From JAPPFW01 sp965231815 (lineage in GTDB: Bacteria > Actinomycetota > Acidimicrobiia > Spongiisociales > Spongiisociaceae), in the NCBI GenBank assembly GCA_965231815.1, contig OZ246890.1, positions 1,364,001 to 1,428,000 of the forward strand: DNA of 64,000 nucleotides, given 5' to 3'. Shown here piece by piece: positions 33,837-42,679 of this stretch (positions are counted from its first letter, which is position 1; every line of letters starts with the position of its first letter). Made by a program: the position numbers and the translations under genes. Under the pieces are notes generated by a model. The model was not told the origin of the DNA, searched no databases, and worked only from the letters and a program-made list of their open reading frames with translations.

Positions 33837-34564
33837 GGTCGCGTTCCACCGAACTCAAGGGTTGCCGGTCGAATACCGTGGTCGATCGAGGCCATCGATC
33901 GGGTGGCCAGCCCATCGAATATCAGGTCAACCATGGCGTCGGTGATTGCCGGGAGGGAATGGGAGGGATCATCGGAGTCTATCAAGGCTTGGGCGCCGGA
34001 CATGATGATGCTGTTGATGAAACGTCCGGCCAGTCCCGGCGGCAACTCCTTGAAATACTTCTGGTCAACACCGGCGCGATAAGCATCAACGATCGCACGC
34101 CCCAAGGCCTGATGAGCGTTCGCTACTCGTTGCTGGGCGCTCTCGGAAAGTTTGGGTACCTCCCGGTGGAGGATATGTCCGAGGGTGGGCTCTGCAACAA
34201 GGAACTCGATGGAGTGAATAGCGAGGCGGCGGAGACGCTCCGTGGGAGGCAGACTCTCGGGAACCTGCTCGACTAGCGACCTGATCACCGAAGGAAGGGT
34301 CTCTTCGACCAGCGAAGCCAGCAGGTCGTCCTTATCCGAGAAATAGTCGTAAAGCGTGGTCCGACCCATGCCCAAGGCGGCGGCGATATCGCCGAAAGAC
34401 GTATCCTGATAACCCCAGGTGGAGAAGAGTTCCCGGGCCGTTTCCAGGATGAGGATCCGGGTTATGACCTTGTGTTCGGCAATGCTGGCAGCTCGTATGC
34501 GTGGCACGCCCTGAAGGTTACCCAGCCTTGAGGGTTGATAGGGCAAGACATAGCCATCCGTCAC
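33833..34564 (-). CDS. TetR-family transcriptional regulator
   Basis: 243 aa. The N-terminal helix-turn-helix is ILETARELFSTWGYQDTSFG followed by DIAAALGMGRTTLYDYFSDK, typical TetR, with an unusual ~35-residue N-terminal extension before it, so the start might be internal (for example near the IRAASIAEHKV segment). The C-terminal ligand domain (EPTLGHILHREVPKLSESA) is specific to no known class. The stop overlaps the ppk start, so it may control polyphosphate synthesis. Effector unknown. Confidence 0.88.
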   Translation of the reverse strand: MTDGYVLPYQPSRLGNLQGVPRIRAASIAEHKVITRILILETARELFSTWGYQDTSFGDIAAALGMGRTTLYDYFSDKDDLLASLVEETLPSVIRSLVEQVPESLPPTERLRRLAIHSIEFLVAEPTLGHILHREVPKLSESAQQRVANAHQALGRAIVDAYRAGVDQKYFKELPPGLAGRFINSIIMSGAQALIDSDDPSHSLPAITDAMVDLIFDGLATRSMASIDHGIRPATLEFGGTRP

Positions 34565-34693
34565 AAGACCGGTACTTGTCGGGGATGATCGTGTGTCGAC
34601 CGAGGCGAGGCTCGGACTAGCCGGGATTCAAGGCTCAGACACCAACGCCCTCACGCCCGTCGCCGGGTAACTTCCGATCAATGACGATTTGGC

Positions 34694-35884
34694 CTACGGC
34701 TTGCCGGAAAGTTCCTTCTCCAACGGGGTCCGGAAACGGGGGGTGACACTCGGTGTACCCATCCATGTCTCCAGCGCGCCGGCATGCTCCTCCACCCGTT
34801 GCTTGCCGAACGATCCGATGTCCTCCAGCAATCGATATGCGATGTGTCCGCTAGAAGTTTGTGCCCAGCCTCCGACCACCCTTCCGTTCCACCAGATTGT
34901 CGGACCGGCGTTACCGTTCCGGTCGAATAGTGGGGAGGCGTGATCCCCTAGGTACCAGTCCCGCACCCGCCAGCCCATGACGGTGGAGTCCAGGGAAGGC
35001 AGCAGGTTTGCCCAGGGGGCCGGTTCCGGTGTCGGCGATAGATCACCATGGAGCACGAATGCCCGCCCGCCCGATACTTCTACCTCGGTGGTTTGCAGCG
35101 CTGCTAGTGCTTGGCGGATGTCCCTGAGCGGCCAACCTGTCCACCAGCGGAGATCCGCCTCGGTCCCGGGCCCGTAAGCCCGCAGCCATCTTTCTACCAA
35201 CCGGGTTCTGGCCAGGACAGGATCGATCTCCGGGATCCCGCCCGGTATGCGGGATCCCGTAACGACCCACCGGTATTGCCCGCTGAGCCAGGAACCTCTC
35301 GGCCGGGCCCGCAGGATTCGTCCTTCCGCCGCCAGCAGGAACAGAATCCTGGTGGAGATACCTACCTGCCCGCCCCATTTCTTTCCTTTGCCGAAGGTGA
35401 GGGTGAGTCGTAGTTCGGGAACCAGCGTACGGAGTTCCATTGCAGATATTTCGCCATGGTCGGAGATGGCCGCCTCGGTCATACCAGCCACCCGGTCGAT
35501 CCAAGGCTCTCCCCGGTCAGCCAGTCCTTGGTTTTCCACGTAGCCGATCAGCCTTTTCCGTTCGGTCACGGCGGAGCGGCGACTGCATCCGTGGTGAAGG
35601 AGAGGCACTAACTCGGTTGGAACCGCGAAGAGGGTTCTCCGCATCCCCAATACCCGGTGCAGGGTGGGTTGGCGACCGTACAGGCACTCTTCGACGTCCG
35701 GCGCCGAAACCTTTCCGACTCGCGCCCAGGTGCTGAGGTAGACGGTGGTCGGATCGCTGGAGTGCATCCCCACCTGATGGCGTGATGCCTCGACCGCCGA
35801 GGGGGCGGAGTGGTGGTGATGTAGGTGATGGCGAACGGCGAGGCGCCTGCGTCGTTCTTCAGCGGTGATCCGGATCGGTGGCAT
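34694..35884 (-). CDS. HTH_42 winged-helix protein (AlkZ/YcaQ superfamily, atypical active site)
   Basis: 396 aa from ATG 35884. It has the tandem winged-helix architecture: RHHLHHHHSAPSAVEA, then VGMHSSDPTTVYLSTWARV, LGMRRTLFAVP and EADLRWWTGWPLRDIRQALA. AlkZ and YcaQ glycosylases carry a Q-x-Q or Q-x-D motif near the N-terminus (LQAQ, IQID); here the equivalent reads MHSSD, so the catalytic Gln is replaced. It may bind DNA without glycosylase activity or use a different chemistry. A second family member with the canonical motif is at 48946. The His-rich N-terminus is notable. Confidence 0.75.
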   Translation of the reverse strand: MPPIRITAEERRRRLAVRHHLHHHHSAPSAVEASRHQVGMHSSDPTTVYLSTWARVGKVSAPDVEECLYGRQPTLHRVLGMRRTLFAVPTELVPLLHHGCSRRSAVTERKRLIGYVENQGLADRGEPWIDRVAGMTEAAISDHGEISAMELRTLVPELRLTLTFGKGKKWGGQVGISTRILFLLAAEGRILRARPRGSWLSGQYRWVVTGSRIPGGIPEIDPVLARTRLVERWLRAYGPGTEADLRWWTGWPLRDIRQALAALQTTEVEVSGGRAFVLHGDLSPTPEPAPWANLLPSLDSTVMGWRVRDWYLGDHASPLFDRNGNAGPTIWWNGRVVGGWAQTSSGHIAYRLLEDIGSFGKQRVEEHAGALETWMGTPSVTPRFRTPLEKELSGKP

Positions 35885-36135
35885 CAAGGAACTACTTTAC
35901 GTGGTTTCCCGGCTATCAACTCCGGTTCCGTATCCCGGAACTTTGGGCAGTGAGCTCTGAGCTGAGTGTTTTTTTGTTCCGGCACCGCTGCGGCGCCCCA
36001 CGCTCCACGATTACCAATGCCCACGCCGCACCCTCCCTATGGCGTGATATGCGATTCATCCCGGAATGATGGGGTTCAGGCGGCCTTATGTAGGCTGGCG
36101 TGTCGGGGAATATCAGCATCCAGGGAAGGTGGACG

Positions 36136-37407
36136 ATGCCGGGGACGGTAGTGGTAGGCGCCCAGTGGGGTGATGAGGGAAAGGGTCGGGTAACCGATCT
36201 GTTCGCACGCCGGGCGGACTACGTGGTTCGGTATCAGGGGGGTAACAACGCAGGACACACGATCGTTGTCGACTCCGAGCGGTTTGCTCTCTCGCTGGTG
36301 CCGTCCGGGGTCATGTATCCGAGCGTGATACCGGTGATCGCTTCCGGTGTGGTCATCGACCTGCCGGTACTGCTTGCCGAAGTAGAGATGCTCAAGAACA
36401 GGGGTGTCGATCCCTCCAGACTGAGGGTGTCGGGCAACGCACATCTGATCATGCCGTACCACCGGAAGCTGGACATGGTCATGGAACGCCACTTGGGACG
36501 CAACCGGATCGGTACCACCAAGCGGGGTATCGGACCGGCCTACACGGACAAGTACGCGCGCACCGGCATCCGGGTGCAGGACCTGTTCGATCCGGACATC
36601 TTCCGCGACAAGCTGGAGGCGGTTCTGGCAGAGAAGAACAAGATCCTTACCCGGGTCTACAACCAGCTTCCTATGGATCCCGACGCGATCATCTCCGAGT
36701 ACCTCGGGTATGCGGAGTTCCTGCTCCCGCTGGTTGATGACACCTCCCAGCTCATCTGGGAGGCGCTCCAAGCCGGCAAGAGCGTGCTGTTCGAGGGGGC
36801 GCAAGGAACGCTGCTGGACATAGATCACGGCACCTATCCCTTCGTAACCTCCTCCAATCCGACCGCCGGAGGCGCAGCCATCGGGTCCGGGGTGGGGCCT
36901 ATGGCTATAGACCGGGTGATCGGTGTCGCCAAGGCCTACATCTCTCGGGTTGGGAGTGGGCCGTTCCCCACCGAATTGTTCGACTCGGCGGGTGACCGAA
37001 TGGTCGATATCGGTCATGAATACGGTACCGTGACCGGCCGCCGCCGCCGCTGCGGATGGCTCGATCTCGTCGCGCTGCGCTATGCTCGGCGGGTCAACTC
37101 CCTTACGGAGTTGTTCATAACCAAGCTGGATGTCCTGTCCGGTTTCGAGACGATCAGAGTGGCCACAGGCTATAGCTCATCGGAAGGCGCCTTTACCGAG
37201 TTTCCGCGGCAGCAGCGGGTTCTTTACCGCTGCCGTCCCCAGTACGCCGAACTACCGGGTTGGGGGGCCGACATAACCGAGGTTCGGAGATTCGAGGATC
37301 TTCCCCGGACCGCTCGCGATTACATCGAGTTTGTAGAAGATCATGTAGGAATTCCTGCCAACTGGGTGTCGGTGGGTCCCGAACGGCGCCAGGTAGTGGC
37401 CAGGTAG
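36136..37407 (+). CDS. purA: Adenylosuccinate synthetase
   Basis: 423 aa from the ATG at 36136 after GGAAGGTGG; an open frame 12 codons upstream lacks such a site. It has the GTP-binding loop VVVGAQWGDEGKGR, where the usual second Lys of GDEGKGK is Arg, then YQGGNNAGHTIV, RGIGPAYTDK, FEGAQGTLLDIDHGTYPFVT (pieces) and the GRRRRCGWLD loop. It couples GTP hydrolysis to IMP plus aspartate, giving adenylosuccinate in purine synthesis. ltaE follows 29 bp downstream. The Lys-to-Arg change is conservative. Confidence 0.96.
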   Translation: MPGTVVVGAQWGDEGKGRVTDLFARRADYVVRYQGGNNAGHTIVVDSERFALSLVPSGVMYPSVIPVIASGVVIDLPVLLAEVEMLKNRGVDPSRLRVSGNAHLIMPYHRKLDMVMERHLGRNRIGTTKRGIGPAYTDKYARTGIRVQDLFDPDIFRDKLEAVLAEKNKILTRVYNQLPMDPDAIISEYLGYAEFLLPLVDDTSQLIWEALQAGKSVLFEGAQGTLLDIDHGTYPFVTSSNPTAGGAAIGSGVGPMAIDRVIGVAKAYISRVGSGPFPTELFDSAGDRMVDIGHEYGTVTGRRRRCGWLDLVALRYARRVNSLTELFITKLDVLSGFETIRVATGYSSSEGAFTEFPRQQRVLYRCRPQYAELPGWGADITEVRRFEDLPRTARDYIEFVEDHVGIPANWVSVGPERRQVVAR

Positions 37408-37436
37408 GTCATGGACGACGAGGGAGGTAGTGACGG

Positions 37437-38459
37437 ATGCACAACTTTTATTCCGATACACAGACCAAGCCCGGCAAGGCGATGCTGGCCACGGTTATGG
37501 ACGCCGAAGTGGGGGATGAGCAGCGCTTCGCTGATCCGACTACCACCCACCTGGAGAGACGGGTGGCCGACCTGCTCGGTAAGGAGGCGGCGGTTTTCCT
37601 ACCGTCCGGTTCGATGTGTAACGAGATCGCCATCAAGGTTCACACAGAACCGAGCGACGAGGTTATATGTCACCGTTCCAGCCATATCGTCGGGTTCGAG
37701 TCGGGAGGCCCGGCCATGCTCTCCGGGGCGATGATGTATCCGCTGGACGGACCACGGGGCCGGTTCTCCGCCGAGCAGTTGCGGGAGGCGATCCGGCCGA
37801 TCACTCGCTACTCGCCCCGCTCCCGGATGGTATCGATCGAACAGACCGCCAACCTAGGGGGCGGTTCGATCTGGCCGGTGAGCTTGATAGATGAGGTGGC
37901 GGAAGTAGCACGTGGAGCAGGCCTTGCTACCCACATGGACGGGGCCCGGTTGTTGAATGCGGCGGTGGCCACCGGTACTCCGGCCGAGCGGTTCGCTCGC
38001 GACATGGACAGCGTGTGGATAGACCTCACCAAAGGTCTCGGCGCCGCGGTGGGAGCGGTTCTGGCAGGCAGCGAGAACTTCATCGAGCAAGCCTGGCGAT
38101 GGAAGCAGCAGTGGGGCGGGGCGATGAGGCAGTCCGGGATCCTGGCTGCGATGGGCCTATATGCCTTGGACCATAATGTGGATCGGTTGGCGGACGACCA
38201 CGTCCGGGCCTCTCGAATCGGCGACGCCCTGGCAGACATGTCGTGGGTGGAAGAGGTTCTTCCGGTCGAGACCAACATCGTGGCGTTCCGGATAGATCAA
38301 GGTGGTCCGGATGGTCCCAAGCTACTCGAGCTGGCCGCGGAGGCCGGAGTCCTGATGTCGGGACGCGGCCGGCGCTCCTGCCGGATCGTTACCCATCTGG
38401 ATGTCGACGACGATGATGTGGATGTTCTCCTGGAGGTACTTGCGTCCTTCCTGGACTGA
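37437..38459 (+). CDS. ltaE: Threonine aldolase (low-specificity L-type)
   Basis: 340 aa fold-type I PLP enzyme. Motifs are FYSDTQTKPGKAM, VGDEQRFADPTTTHLE, LPSGSMCNEIAI, HMDGARLLNAAVATG and the PLP-binding Lys in WIDLTKGLGAAVG. It cleaves L-threonine or allo-threonine to glycine and acetaldehyde in the cytoplasm. It starts 29 bp after purA, probably in one operon. A MITE begins 4 bp after the stop and may terminate transcription. Confidence 0.93.
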   Translation: MHNFYSDTQTKPGKAMLATVMDAEVGDEQRFADPTTTHLERRVADLLGKEAAVFLPSGSMCNEIAIKVHTEPSDEVICHRSSHIVGFESGGPAMLSGAMMYPLDGPRGRFSAEQLREAIRPITRYSPRSRMVSIEQTANLGGGSIWPVSLIDEVAEVARGAGLATHMDGARLLNAAVATGTPAERFARDMDSVWIDLTKGLGAAVGAVLAGSENFIEQAWRWKQQWGGAMRQSGILAAMGLYALDHNVDRLADDHVRASRIGDALADMSWVEEVLPVETNIVAFRIDQGGPDGPKLLELAAEAGVLMSGRGRRSCRIVTHLDVDDDDVDVLLEVLASFLD

Positions 38460-38462
38460 ATC

Positions 38463-38577
38463 TAGGAGGGTGCTGAGAAACCCCGTACAAAGGGGTTCAG
38501 CCGCTACCCGCAACTCTCTGACCAGGGGGTTTACCGACCACCGAACCCCGTAAGATTCGTTTTTCAGGACCCTCCTA
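38463..38577. mobile_element. MITE copy 4
   Basis: 115 bp, TAGGAGGGTGCTGAGAAACC to TCAGGACCCTCCTA. It starts 4 bp after the ltaE stop and lies 48 bp from the end of the opposing lyase gene. Confidence 0.9.
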
Positions 38578-38624
38578 GTTCTGATCAGTCGTGGTTCCGC
38601 CACACCGAAACACATAATGTCACC

Positions 38625-40142
38625 TTATGTTTGCGATCCTCTTGGAGGCCAGCGGCTTTCCGCTTCAGCGAGGAGCGAGGTCTCAGCACTATCCAGCTCG
38701 CTTCGGATGGTTGCCGACCAATGCCGCGCCGACGCTACCTCTTCGGTGACAGCACGGCAGTGGTCCAGGACGCGATCGGGAGCGGCGCCTCCCGCCACAT
38801 CGCGTCCCATCGCCAGGGAAGGAGCGTCCGCCACCGATCGCAATGTGCGGTCGAGCCCGGACGGAACGGCGATTCCCAGGGTAGTGGCTGCCCGACTCAG
38901 GTCTTCCACTTCGAGTGATGACCTGCTGTCGCCGGTGGCGTCAGCGACGGCTCGGGCAACCACCAGGTACGCCGAGCGGTAGTCCAGACCGTGATCCAGA
39001 ACGATTCTTTCGACCAGATCGGCGGCGACCGAGAAGTGGTCGCCCGCGGTGGCGGCCAACCGGGGGACGTTGACGATCAGCGATCGGACGACCTCAGAAC
39101 CGAGAGCGAGCAATCGCGTCGCCAGCAGGACCGATCGGTAGGTCTCGCCGTACCCGTACAGCCAGTTGTCGGTGCGGGCGGACGGCGTGCGTTGCGTGAC
39201 CATCAGGCCGGTAGCTCGTCCGATCAAAGTACCGACGCCCCCCCTTATCACGGATAGGGAGTACGGGTTCTTCTTCTGCGGTAGCAGCACCGAAGCCCGG
39301 CTGGTTCCACCCGACAATTCCACGTAACCGAACTGCGGGCTTGCGAACACTTCGAGGTCTTCGCTGAGGCGATCGAGAGTGGTTCCGGCCTGTACGGAGG
39401 CAATTGCTGCGTCCACGAGACCGTCCACCGACCACATCCCGTCTCGTGTGTTTCGTGTCGGGCGATCGAAACCCAAACGGTCCGCCAGACGCTCGCGGTC
39501 GATCGGGATGGAGGTCCCCGCTACGCCACCCGACCCGCCCGGGGAGACGTTTATCCATTCGAGGGTTGCTTCAATACGGTGCAGGTCTCGCGTTGCCTGC
39601 TCGGCGAAACCGGCCAGGTAGTGCCCGAAGGTGGATGGTTGCGCGGGTTGAAGATAGGTCGTGTCGTTCCAAGCCGTCTCAACGTGCTGTCGAGCCTGGC
39701 GGACCAGGCGGCTCGCCAGGTCGGAAGTAACCTCGTGGAGGCCGATAATCGCCTTCCGGAGAGCCAAGCGGAAGGCGATCCTTCCCGCCTCGCGGCGGGT
39801 ACGCCCGGTGTGGAGCCATCCGCTGACCGGGCCCAGCCGTTTTTGCAGTTCCCGCTCCCGACTGTTGTAGGCGTCTCCGTAAACAGGGTCGTATGGAAAG
39901 TCCGATGCCGGGGTATTGAACATCGCCAGCAACTCGGATCCGAGCCGTCGGGAATCGTCGCCGGGGACCAATCCGATATCAGATAGTTCCATGAGATGAG
40001 CGAGGTCGGCCAAGCCTAAGCCCCGATGAAGAAACCCGGCATCCTCCACCTCAAAGGAATAGCCGGACTCCACCAGGGCGTCCGACGGGCCTCGTGCGAC
40101 CCGACCTTCGAGCCCGAGGTAGCCTTCCGGTTGTGGGCTCAC
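38625..40142 (-). CDS. Aspartase/fumarase-superfamily lyase, candidate phosphosulfolactate lyase (XcbC-like)
   Basis: 505 aa. The superfamily's conserved regions are there: the first His region as GWLHTGRTRREAGRI, TYLQPAQPSTFGHYLAGF, and the signature loop SRASVLLPQKKNPYSLS in place of the usual GSSxMPxKxNP. This resembles argininosuccinate lyase, but the gene has no arg neighbours. Its start overlaps the stop of the ComA-like gene. In the Xanthobacter coenzyme M pathway (recalled) ComA-type XcbB1 makes phosphosulfolactate and an aspartase/fumarase-superfamily enzyme, XcbC1, eliminates phosphate to give sulfoacrylate. The same pair here supports that role. An argininosuccinate-type reaction remains possible. 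Confidence 0.7.
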   Translation of the reverse strand: MSPQPEGYLGLEGRVARGPSDALVESGYSFEVEDAGFLHRGLGLADLAHLMELSDIGLVPGDDSRRLGSELLAMFNTPASDFPYDPVYGDAYNSRERELQKRLGPVSGWLHTGRTRREAGRIAFRLALRKAIIGLHEVTSDLASRLVRQARQHVETAWNDTTYLQPAQPSTFGHYLAGFAEQATRDLHRIEATLEWINVSPGGSGGVAGTSIPIDRERLADRLGFDRPTRNTRDGMWSVDGLVDAAIASVQAGTTLDRLSEDLEVFASPQFGYVELSGGTSRASVLLPQKKNPYSLSVIRGGVGTLIGRATGLMVTQRTPSARTDNWLYGYGETYRSVLLATRLLALGSEVVRSLIVNVPRLAATAGDHFSVAADLVERIVLDHGLDYRSAYLVVARAVADATGDSRSSLEVEDLSRAATTLGIAVPSGLDRTLRSVADAPSLAMGRDVAGGAAPDRVLDHCRAVTEEVASARHWSATIRSELDSAETSLLAEAESRWPPRGSQT

Positions 40143-41044
40143 GGACAGGGCATCCGGGTGGGGCTATTCCACAATAGACGCCGCCTTCCGGCCAAGTCCT
40201 CTCCCGCCTCCCGGGGCCCCTCGGTGTTGGAGACCTCCCGGCCCCGCACTGTCATGGGTTCCAAGGTCTCGTATCGCAAACCCGCCCGCAGTGCTTCGAG
40301 GGCCAACACTTTGCCGGGTTGGACATTGCCGATGCCCACGCCCGGTCCGAACTGCCTGATAAGCGACACTTGCTGCTTCTTCATGGGCGCTTCCCAAATG
40401 ACTAGGCCGGCTAGATCGCCCAGAGCGGTACGGATCTTGTCCACCGCGCGAAAATCCATCTCTCCGTGCTCGTCGTACAAGCCGACACCCCGTCCGGACT
40501 CCCGTCCCTCCACGATCACATGGTGGGCGCCTGCTTCGAAGTCACCCAGCGCTTGCTCAGCCACTTCAGGAGGCGTGAGGCGCAGGTAGGGGTTCTTCTT
40601 GCCCACCTCGGTTACGGGGATGAGCCCGCGGTCGAGGGCTTCGGTGATCGCTTCTCGTCGGTCTGTGGGGGAGATGTCGATCGTGCCGTCCGAGATCTCA
40701 ACCGCATTGAATCCCAGGTCCTTGATCGTGTCCAAGAACTCGGCAGTCTGAGCTTCGAAGGCACAGGCTTCGAACAGGGTTCCTCCGGGATAGACGACCA
40801 TGCCATGGGCGAGAATGAGATCGAGTTTCTTGCGCAGGACACTCGACGGATAGATCATCGAGGTGCCGAAGCTGAACTTCCAATGGTCGATATAGGGGCT
40901 CGACGTGGTCAGGATGTCCCGTGTCGTCTCGGGTCCGAGTCCGGTGTCGATCACCATCGTGACGCCGGACGACCGGTCTTGGCTCGAATCCCGCTCGGAT
41001 CGCCATCGCCGGAAGGGGGTCAACGTCTTCCAACCGTCAGTCAC
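40139..41044 (-). CDS. comA: ComA-like phosphosulfolactate synthase
   Basis: 301 aa. All ComA landmarks are visible: TMVIDTGLGPE, HWKFSFGTSMIYP, VVYPGGTLFEA, FNAVEISDGTIDI, PVTEVGKKNP, VIVEGRESGRGVGLYD, WEAPMKKQQ and GIGNVQPGKVLALEALRAGL. ComA adds sulfite to phosphoenolpyruvate to form (R)-phosphosulfolactate, the first step to coenzyme M or sulfolactate. Plant HSA32 and Bacillus YitD are related, so family membership does not by itself prove coenzyme M synthesis. Translational coupling to the lyase downstream (4-bp overlap) makes a two-step route to sulfoacrylate likely. Confidence 0.85.
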   Translation of the reverse strand: MTDGWKTLTPFRRWRSERDSSQDRSSGVTMVIDTGLGPETTRDILTTSSPYIDHWKFSFGTSMIYPSSVLRKKLDLILAHGMVVYPGGTLFEACAFEAQTAEFLDTIKDLGFNAVEISDGTIDISPTDRREAITEALDRGLIPVTEVGKKNPYLRLTPPEVAEQALGDFEAGAHHVIVEGRESGRGVGLYDEHGEMDFRAVDKIRTALGDLAGLVIWEAPMKKQQVSLIRQFGPGVGIGNVQPGKVLALEALRAGLRYETLEPMTVRGREVSNTEGPREAGEDLAGRRRLLWNSPTRMPCP

Positions 41045-41242
41045 GAGAGTCCTCCTCTCCGGCCGAGGCCGTTTCCATAACTCCGCCGCTCTGTTGTTGG
41101 GACCGAATCAGCCCGGGGCGGGCACCGGCCGCGGGCTTTCCGGGAAGTTTGAAGGGGGTAGGCCGCAGATGTGTCACGAGGCCCACGGTACCAGCGCGAT
41201 TGCCTTCCCCTCCGCCGGCCCGAATCCGGCTAATGGCAGCCC

Positions 41243-41653
41243 TCATGACGCCGACCATGACCGGATCTCCTGGACTCGGATCTCGATCACCGGACCTGGT
41301 GGCGGCTTGGTCGTGTAGATGGCGTACTTGCGAGTGAGCAACGCGAGGCCCCTCCGGAAACCCGGGCCTGACCGCATCACGCCCGCGGTCCCGTCAAGCC
41401 TCACCCACCACAGTCGGGTCCAGTCGTCCTCGTAGTGGTCGACCAGGACCGAAACATCGGGGTTGGTCTCGATATTGCGGAGCCGCCGGAGCCGGTAGGT
41501 GGACTTCGGTTTTTGATCGACGGCGCTGTAGAGAACTCCGTCCTCGTACGCGAAGACGATCGGGACCAGGTGTGGTCGCCCCGACCGGCTGATCGTTCCT
41601 AGCGTGGCCGAAGGCGCCACACCCAGCCGGTGGGTGATGTTATTTCGATTCAT
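41243..41653 (-). CDS. PPOX-class (Rv1155-like) flavin/F420-binding protein
   Basis: 136 aa from ATG 41653; the 45-residue longer frame upstream is Pro-rich and not family-like. It has the split-barrel fold pattern: APSATLGTISRSGRPHLVPI, VFAYEDGVLYSAVDQKPK, LRRLRNIETNPDVSVLVDHYEDD and WWVRLDGTAGVM. This matches the Rv1155/TIGR03668 group of PPOX-class proteins, which bind FMN or coenzyme F420 and reduce unknown substrates. Divergent from the methyltransferase at 41918; the 264 bp between hold both promoters. Confidence 0.8.
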   Translation of the reverse strand: MNRNNITHRLGVAPSATLGTISRSGRPHLVPIVFAYEDGVLYSAVDQKPKSTYRLRRLRNIETNPDVSVLVDHYEDDWTRLWWVRLDGTAGVMRSGPGFRRGLALLTRKYAIYTTKPPPGPVIEIRVQEIRSWSAS

Positions 41654-41917
41654 TATGCCCGGTGTTGCTTGGGCGGGGTTTGTCCGCGCCACAGGATATC
41701 GATGGGTACTGAGAATAGGCGGTCTCCCATCGCGAGGGCATTGCGTCCGGTGTGGAGGAGGATGCCGGCCCGGTCGCCAGTGGGTCACTCATTCCATCGT
41801 CACCCAGGCCCCACCTATCGTAATAGTTTCGCGTGTTTCGAGAATTCGGCCAACGTCAGGCTGTCCGGCACCGGTGACGATCCGCTATTGTCTCGGGTGT
41901 ACGACCCAAAGGTGAGA

Positions 41918-42628
41918 ATGCAAGACAACTTTCTCTGGAAAGGTCGGCTCGGTCCCATAAACCTCCGTATATCGGACACGACCTTCAGGCCGACCACCAT
42001 TTCGACGCTGGTGGCCCGCGAGATTCGCATCAAGGAGGGGGATGTCGCCATTGATGTGGGTTGCGGATCCGGCATCCTGGCGATAATTGCGGCCAAACTG
42101 GGGGCGAGGCATGTCTACGCCATCGACAAGAGTCCGGACGTGATCGAGGTCGGCCGGATGAACGCTGAGGCTAACCAAGTAAGTGACCGGATCAGCTTTT
42201 TCCAAGGTGACCTGTTCGAACCACTCGATCAGAACGTCAAGGCGGATGTGATTATCGGCGATGTATCCGGAATACCCGATTCCCTGGCTGATGAGAGTGG
42301 CTGGTTCCCCACCAAGGGCGGCGGCGGGGCTCGCGGAAGCGAGCTACCGATCCGTATGCTGCAGGAGGCGAGACGCCGTTTGTCGTCCGGAGGTCGGTTA
42401 CTCCTGCCCACCGGGTCGCTCCAGGATGAGAACTCGATAATCGAAACTGCAAAGAGCTTGTATTCGAGGGTTTTGAAACTAGCCGAACGTCGTATCCCGT
42501 TGCCGTCGCGCATCGCATCGAGCCAGGTACTCAGCGATCTGATGGAGCGGGGAGTGGTCAGGGTGACGACCCGCGGCTCCAGAGCCGTGTGGGAGGCGAG
42601 AGTCTGGGAGGTTTCCGGGGTCGCCTGA
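41918..42628 (+). CDS. SAM-dependent methyltransferase (PrmA-like)
   Basis: 236 aa from ATG 41918; an open frame continues upstream to 41630 but overlaps the opposite-strand gene. The Rossmann fold has motif I in VAIDVGCGSGILAIIAAKLGA, acidic residue in YAIDKSPDV and the post-motif ADVIIGDVSGIP. It resembles ribosomal protein L11 and other class I methyltransferases, but the PrmA catalytic NPP-type motif is replaced by DVSG. The substrate is therefore unclear. Followed by Nif3-like gene 51 bp downstream. Confidence 0.75.
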   Translation: MQDNFLWKGRLGPINLRISDTTFRPTTISTLVAREIRIKEGDVAIDVGCGSGILAIIAAKLGARHVYAIDKSPDVIEVGRMNAEANQVSDRISFFQGDLFEPLDQNVKADVIIGDVSGIPDSLADESGWFPTKGGGGARGSELPIRMLQEARRRLSSGGRLLLPTGSLQDENSIIETAKSLYSRVLKLAERRIPLPSRIASSQVLSDLMERGVVRVTTRGSRAVWEARVWEVSGVA

Positions 42629-42679
42629 GCCGGGTTCGGGATTACTTCCCGATCCAAGGTTCCTCTACGATCCCTACCG

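Noticed and set aside
38625..40142. Ordinary argininosuccinate lyase (argH)
   Set aside because: It has no arginine genes nearby, a divergent signature loop, and 4-bp overlap with a ComA-like gene. Kept as a possible alternative only.
41630..41917. N-terminal extension of the methyltransferase
   Set aside because: It overlaps the opposite-strand PPOX gene and is Arg/Pro-rich without family resemblance; the ATG at 41918 starts the conserved fold.
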